A stretch of DNA of 9,692 nucleotides from an uncultured Clostridia bacterium (lineage in GTDB: Bacteria > Bacillota > Clostridia > Peptostreptococcales > Anaerovoracaceae), in assembly GCA_934277495.1 (NCBI GenBank), contig CAKQUI010000089.1, positions 1 to 9,692 on the forward strand, written 5' to 3'. The translations under genes and the position numbers were made by a program. This document shows, piece by piece, positions 6,785-9,692 of this stretch (its first letter is position 1; every line of letters begins with the position of its first letter). The notes under the pieces were generated by a model. That model was not told the DNA's origin. It ran no database searches and saw only the letters and a list, made by a program, of their open reading frames with translations.

Positions 6785-6796
6785 AAACAGATGTTC
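6785..6796. promoter_or_regulatory. LexA (SOS) box 2, upstream of the -35 element
   Basis: Read on the minus strand this is GAACATCTGTTT, differing from box 1 only in the last base. Its centre is 22 bp from that of box 1, two helical turns, so two LexA dimers could sit on the same face of the DNA. The two boxes together form an 11-bp inverted repeat (6763..6773 with 6786..6796) followed on the minus strand by TTTTT. The same DNA could therefore also act as an intrinsic terminator for the upstream operon. Confidence 0.68.
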
Positions 6797-6865
6797 ATGT
6801 TTTTTCTGTGAAGGACCCGGCAAAAACCGTGGCCCGGCACTCTGCTTCCGATCCATTAAAATATC

Positions 6866-7387
6866 CTATTCAAAAACAGCGTCTGTAAGATGATAATAAT
6901 CAAATCCATTCTCGCTGTATGCATGGAAAGTTCCGGTCACCGTCACCTCCGAGCCCTGCTTCGGGTAATCATCCGGATATGTGACGTCATCCCCGGGAAC
7001 GAATTCCAGCCCCTGGGCGCAGCATGCCGTCGCATCCTTTATTATGCAGGCAAAATACCGTTTGCCTGTATATTTGTCTTTCTGAGTAGCGAATTCCCCC
7101 TGCATCTTTACCGTTTTTCCATCATAATCTTCAGGCGTCGTCACCATATTGTAGACTTCCGAATACACCATGGTGCTGCTCAGCACAGTCAGATCCACAT
7201 CAACATCTCCGTCCACTGATGTCTCTCCAGTTTGTTCGGACGCCTCTGCTTTACTTTCTAACGTCTCACTGTCTGCATTTGCACTCGCCTCCGGTACATC
7301 TTCTGCGGATACGCTGCTGTCATCACCACAGGCGCATGACACGAATATCATCACAACACACAGCACCGCAAGCAATATTTTCTTCAT
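6866..7387 (-). CDS. Small OB-fold-like lipoprotein linked to the zinc transporter
   Basis: The 173-residue protein begins MKKILLAVLCVVMIFVSC, a lipoprotein signal peptide with a probable lipid-attachment Cys18 (FVSC; Phe at -3 is unusual). An acidic, Ser/Ala-rich linker runs to about residue 65. The C-terminal part (about 70-173) has the YDGKTVKMQGEF and SEVTVTGTFHAY pattern of two related beta-rich segments. Between them is IIKDATACCAQGLEF, with a Cys-Cys pair. I read this as an OB-fold-like domain, similar to the C-terminal part of TIGR03943-type proteins; that is recall, not a search result. The start at 7387 has AGGAGG 9 bases upstream and overlaps the permease stop as ATGA. It is likely made with the transporter and exposed at the outer membrane face. 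A role in metal binding or delivery is inference only. Confidence 0.78.
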   Translation of the reverse strand: MKKILLAVLCVVMIFVSCACGDDSSVSAEDVPEASANADSETLESKAEASEQTGETSVDGDVDVDLTVLSSTMVYSEVYNMVTTPEDYDGKTVKMQGEFATQKDKYTGKRYFACIIKDATACCAQGLEFVPGDDVTYPDDYPKQGSEVTVTGTFHAYSENGFDYYHLTDAVFE

Positions 7388-8235
7388 TTTCCTATACCTC
7401 CTTTCAGAGCTCCCGCTGCATAAAAAATGATGAACACTGCGATCTGGACCACCACTATAGTCGACCCCACAGGAGTCCCGGCCAGCACGGCCAGCAGGCT
7501 CCCGGCAGTCGAACATATCACTGACAGTGCCGCCGAGCAGATGATCACCGACCGGAACGTCCTGAATATCCTCATGGACGAAAGTGCAGGGAATATCACC
7601 AGCGCTGAAATCAGCAGCGATCCCACCAGATTCATGGCAAGGACTATTATGACTGCGATTATCACGGCCATAAGCAGGTTGTACAATCCCGCTCTGGTCC
7701 CGGCTGTCCTGGCAAATGTCTCATCAAATGTAACTGCAAATATCTTGTTGTAGAACAGGACAAAAAACACTATCACAAGCATGGACATCGCTGCACATAG
7801 CCATACATCGCCGATCGACAGCGTCAGTATCGATGTCGATCCGAACAATGTGCTGCATACATCCCCCGAAACGTTCGCAGATGACGAGAATATATTCATC
7901 AGCATATATCCTGCAGCCAGCGAGCCTACGGAAAGCATTGCAACTGCAGCATCTCCCTTGATCTTAGTATTCTGCCCTGTCCGAAGCAGGAGTATGGCAC
8001 ATGCCACCGTTATACACATGACCAGCGGCATAGAACTGCTCATATCAAATATCGAAGCCACTGCCAGGGCACCGAATGCCACATGAGACAGACCGTCACC
8101 GATGAAAGAGAACCGCCTCAGCACAAGTGTCACCCCGATCAGCGACGAGCACAGTGCGATCAGTACGCCTGCTGCCAGTGCATAACGCACGAAAGGATAC
8201 TCAAAATAAAGCACCAGTTTGTCCAGTATCATCAT
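7384..8235 (-). CDS. znuB: ABC-3 family metal (zinc/manganese) transporter permease
   Basis: This 283-residue integral membrane protein forms the channel of a high-affinity metal importer of the ZnuB/AdcB/MntB type. Several long hydrophobic segments cover most of the chain, consistent with about eight or nine helices. The family motif FIGDGLSHVAFGALAV lies at about 44-59, and AGLYNLLMAVIIAVIIV is a typical later segment. The start ATG at 8235 overlaps the ATPase stop as ATGA, preceded by GGGGTG; an immediately following second ATG (8232) is an alternative. Zinc is preferred over manganese because of the His-rich substrate-binding partner, but the permease sequence alone does not decide this. 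Confidence 0.92.
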   Translation of the reverse strand: MMILDKLVLYFEYPFVRYALAAGVLIALCSSLIGVTLVLRRFSFIGDGLSHVAFGALAVASIFDMSSSMPLVMCITVACAILLLRTGQNTKIKGDAAVAMLSVGSLAAGYMLMNIFSSSANVSGDVCSTLFGSTSILTLSIGDVWLCAAMSMLVIVFFVLFYNKIFAVTFDETFARTAGTRAGLYNLLMAVIIAVIIVLAMNLVGSLLISALVIFPALSSMRIFRTFRSVIICSAALSVICSTAGSLLAVLAGTPVGSTIVVVQIAVFIIFYAAGALKGGIGK

Positions 8236-8939
8236 GGTCTCACCCCGCTTTCATACCTGTGATGCCCGCTGTTATATATTTCTGTGTGCTTCCTTCTTCC
8301 GAAAAACACCTTTTCTCCTGTCCTCAGTATATGGCTGGCATATCTGGCTGCCGCAGCTGTATCATGGGATATCATGACTATAGTAAGACCATCTTCTCTG
8401 TTGAGATGTTCCACGAGCCTGTACATATCATCTGCAGCCCCGGGATCCAGTCCCGAAACAGGCTCATCGAGAAAAAGCATATCTCCCGAAGCGCAAAGGG
8501 CACGCGCCAGCAGTGTACGCTGCTGCTGGCCGCCGGAAAGTTCACGGTAACATTTCCCTGACAGATGTGTTATTTCCATTTTAGCCATGGCACTCTCTGC
8601 CATCTGCTTTTCCGCCCTGCTGTAGAAAGGCCTGATCCCACATCTTCCCTGACATCCTGACATGACGACCTCACGCACTGATGCCGGGAAGTCCTTCTGG
8701 ATACCAGTCTGCTGAGGCAGATATCCTATTCCGCCTGACTTCATATCATATCCTCTTATGATCTTCCCTGCCAGGGGCGGCTGCAGACCAAGCAGAGTTT
8801 TCATCAGCGTGCTTTTGCCGGTCCCGTTCTCCCCGACTATGCACAGATAGTCTCCCTTGTTTATATCAAAATCAATGCCATGCAGTACAGTCTTCCCGTC
8901 ATAACCCACGGAAAGACTGCGGCAGCTCAGCTGTGCCAT
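8232..8939 (-). CDS. znuC: Metal ABC transporter ATP-binding protein (ZnuC/AdcC type)
   Basis: The 235-residue ATPase powers the importer on the cytoplasmic side of the membrane. Walker A GENGTGKST is at 36-44, the Q-loop in YLPQQ near 73-77, the signature LSGGQQQR at 134-141, Walker B MLFLDEP at 154-160 and the switch His at 192 (ISHDT). All are intact. The start at 8939 follows AAGGAGG with 8 bases spacing. It begins 12 bases after the substrate-binding protein gene and overlaps the permease start by 4 bases, a compact importer operon. The chain ends with a His-containing tail (NSGHHRYESG), seen in some family members. Confidence 0.94.
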   Translation of the reverse strand: MAQLSCRSLSVGYDGKTVLHGIDFDINKGDYLCIVGENGTGKSTLMKTLLGLQPPLAGKIIRGYDMKSGGIGYLPQQTGIQKDFPASVREVVMSGCQGRCGIRPFYSRAEKQMAESAMAKMEITHLSGKCYRELSGGQQQRTLLARALCASGDMLFLDEPVSGLDPGAADDMYRLVEHLNREDGLTIVMISHDTAAAARYASHILRTGEKVFFGRRKHTEIYNSGHHRYESGVRP

Positions 8940-8951
8940 AAATATTCCTCC

Positions 8952-9692
8952 TTAGTTCAGAGCTTCCTTCAATACGTCAAGATTTTTCTCCATTATAGAA
9001 ATGTATGAAGCACCATCCTTGACATCGTCGCTGCTTACAGACTGCATCGAATCCATGGTAAGGATCTTCTGATCCTTTGAAGAAGTATTGGAGACGACAG
9101 TCTCAGCGATCTTATGCTTTGCGCCTTCTATCGTCAGCACACACGGCAGATCCAGTTCATCCACTTTTTCTGCCAGGAATTTCACAGTCTCGAAGCTTGC
9201 CTCAGTCTCAGCAGAGCATCCTGCGAATGCAGCATAGTACTTCAGGCCGTAATCATCGGCAAGGTATCTGAACGGGAATCTGTCTGCAAAAAGCACAGTT
9301 TTCCTTTCACCGTTATCGACCGTCTCCTTGTACCTGCTGTCGAGGGCTGCCAGCTCTTTCGCATAGGCGGCTTCATTCTCATCATAGAGAGACTTGTTGT
9401 CGGGATCGATACTGTCGAGCCGCTCTGTGATCTCGCTGCAGATCTTTTCTGCATTCTTCAGAGACAGCCATACATGTTCGTCTTTCTCTTCCTCGTGGCC
9501 TTCTTCATCTTCATGATCACTGTCTTCGTGATCCTCATCGCCCTGCTCGTCATGCTCATGCTCTTCTTCCTGCATGCCCTCTACAGCTTCTTCCGTCTTG
9601 ACTGAATCACCCAGCACGTCCATCAGGTTCATGACCTCCATATCCTTGTTTGTCGCCTGATCCAGAGCATCATCCACCCAGTCATCCGATTC
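8952..9692 (-). CDS. znuA: Zinc-type ABC transporter substrate-binding protein, 5' end outside the window
   Basis: The last 246 residues are visible, starting in the ESDDWVDDAL segment that is conserved in ZnuA/AdcA proteins. These capture metal outside the membrane and hand it to the permease. A stretch of about 35 residues very rich in His, Asp and Glu (around 9469..9573) is the flexible metal-sensing loop typical of zinc binders. It is followed by DEHVWLSLKNA, holding a conserved zinc-ligand His. At the position where many homologues have a third His (HDAFGYFA-like) this protein has DRFPFRYLADDYGL, so that ligand seems replaced by Arg. GCSAETEASFETV follows. The signal peptide and first ligand are beyond the window edge. 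Zinc is likely but not proven. Confidence 0.92.
   Translation of the reverse strand, partial: ESDDWVDDALDQATNKDMEVMNLMDVLGDSVKTEEAVEGMQEEEHEHDEQGDEDHEDSDHEDEEGHEEEKDEHVWLSLKNAEKICSEITERLDSIDPDNKSLYDENEAAYAKELAALDSRYKETVDNGERKTVLFADRFPFRYLADDYGLKYYAAFAGCSAETEASFETVKFLAEKVDELDLPCVLTIEGAKHKIAETVVSNTSSKDQKILTMDSMQSVSSDDVKDGASYISIMEKNLDVLKEALN

Noticed and set aside
6802..6840. GC-rich CCGGGCCACGG followed by TTTTT after the lipoprotein gene as a terminator
   Set aside because: Only about 3 bp of stable stem can be drawn next to the T-run. The inverted repeat at 6763..6796 is a better candidate.
7388..7516. Longer N-terminus for the lipoprotein starting at 7516
   Set aside because: It overlaps the permease in another frame. 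The ATG at 7387 has AGGAGG and begins a proper lipoprotein signal peptide.

Overview
The window looks like chromosome from a low-to-mid GC Gram-positive anaerobe of the class Clostridia (Bacillota). The reasons are strong GGAGG-type ribosome binding sites before nearly every gene, Gram-positive LexA boxes (GAAC-N4-GTTC), frequent ATA isoleucine codons, and a gene set typical of gut Clostridia. I cannot name a genus. Every supported gene lies on the minus strand, so transcription runs from high to low coordinates. No tRNA, rRNA, CRISPR array or insertion sequence was found.

In the direction of transcription, the first block (9692 to 6866) is a high-affinity zinc-type ABC uptake operon. It holds a truncated substrate-binding protein with a His/Asp/Glu-rich metal loop (znuA-like), the ATPase (znuC-like), the ABC-3 permease (znuB-like) and a small OB-fold-like lipoprotein. 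The last three genes are joined by 4-base ATGA overlaps.

The second block (6796 to 4010) is a putative DNA repair pair: a radical SAM protein with a C-terminal helix-hairpin-helix, then its usual DUF4130-type partner. Its promoter carries two LexA-type SOS boxes spaced 22 bp centre to centre, one overlapping the -35 element. This predicts induction by DNA damage. The radical SAM protein also carries an in-frame low-complexity insertion of about 185 residues. This block is the most interesting part of the window.

The third block (3907 to about 2829) is a single-gene unit: a sirtuin-type NAD-dependent deacylase with a well-formed promoter, a leader of about 130 nt and an intrinsic terminator.

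The fourth block (2768 to 381) is a three-gene operon: the nucleotidase surE, an isochorismatase-fold hydrolase overlapping it by ATGA, and a DUF2156 (GNAT-fold, lysyl-phosphatidylglycerol-synthase-like) protein. After it comes an intergenic region with two copies of a small hairpin repeat spaced exactly 50 bp apart. Last is the promoter and first 23 codons of an acetyl-CoA acetyltransferase (thiolase) that runs off the left edge.
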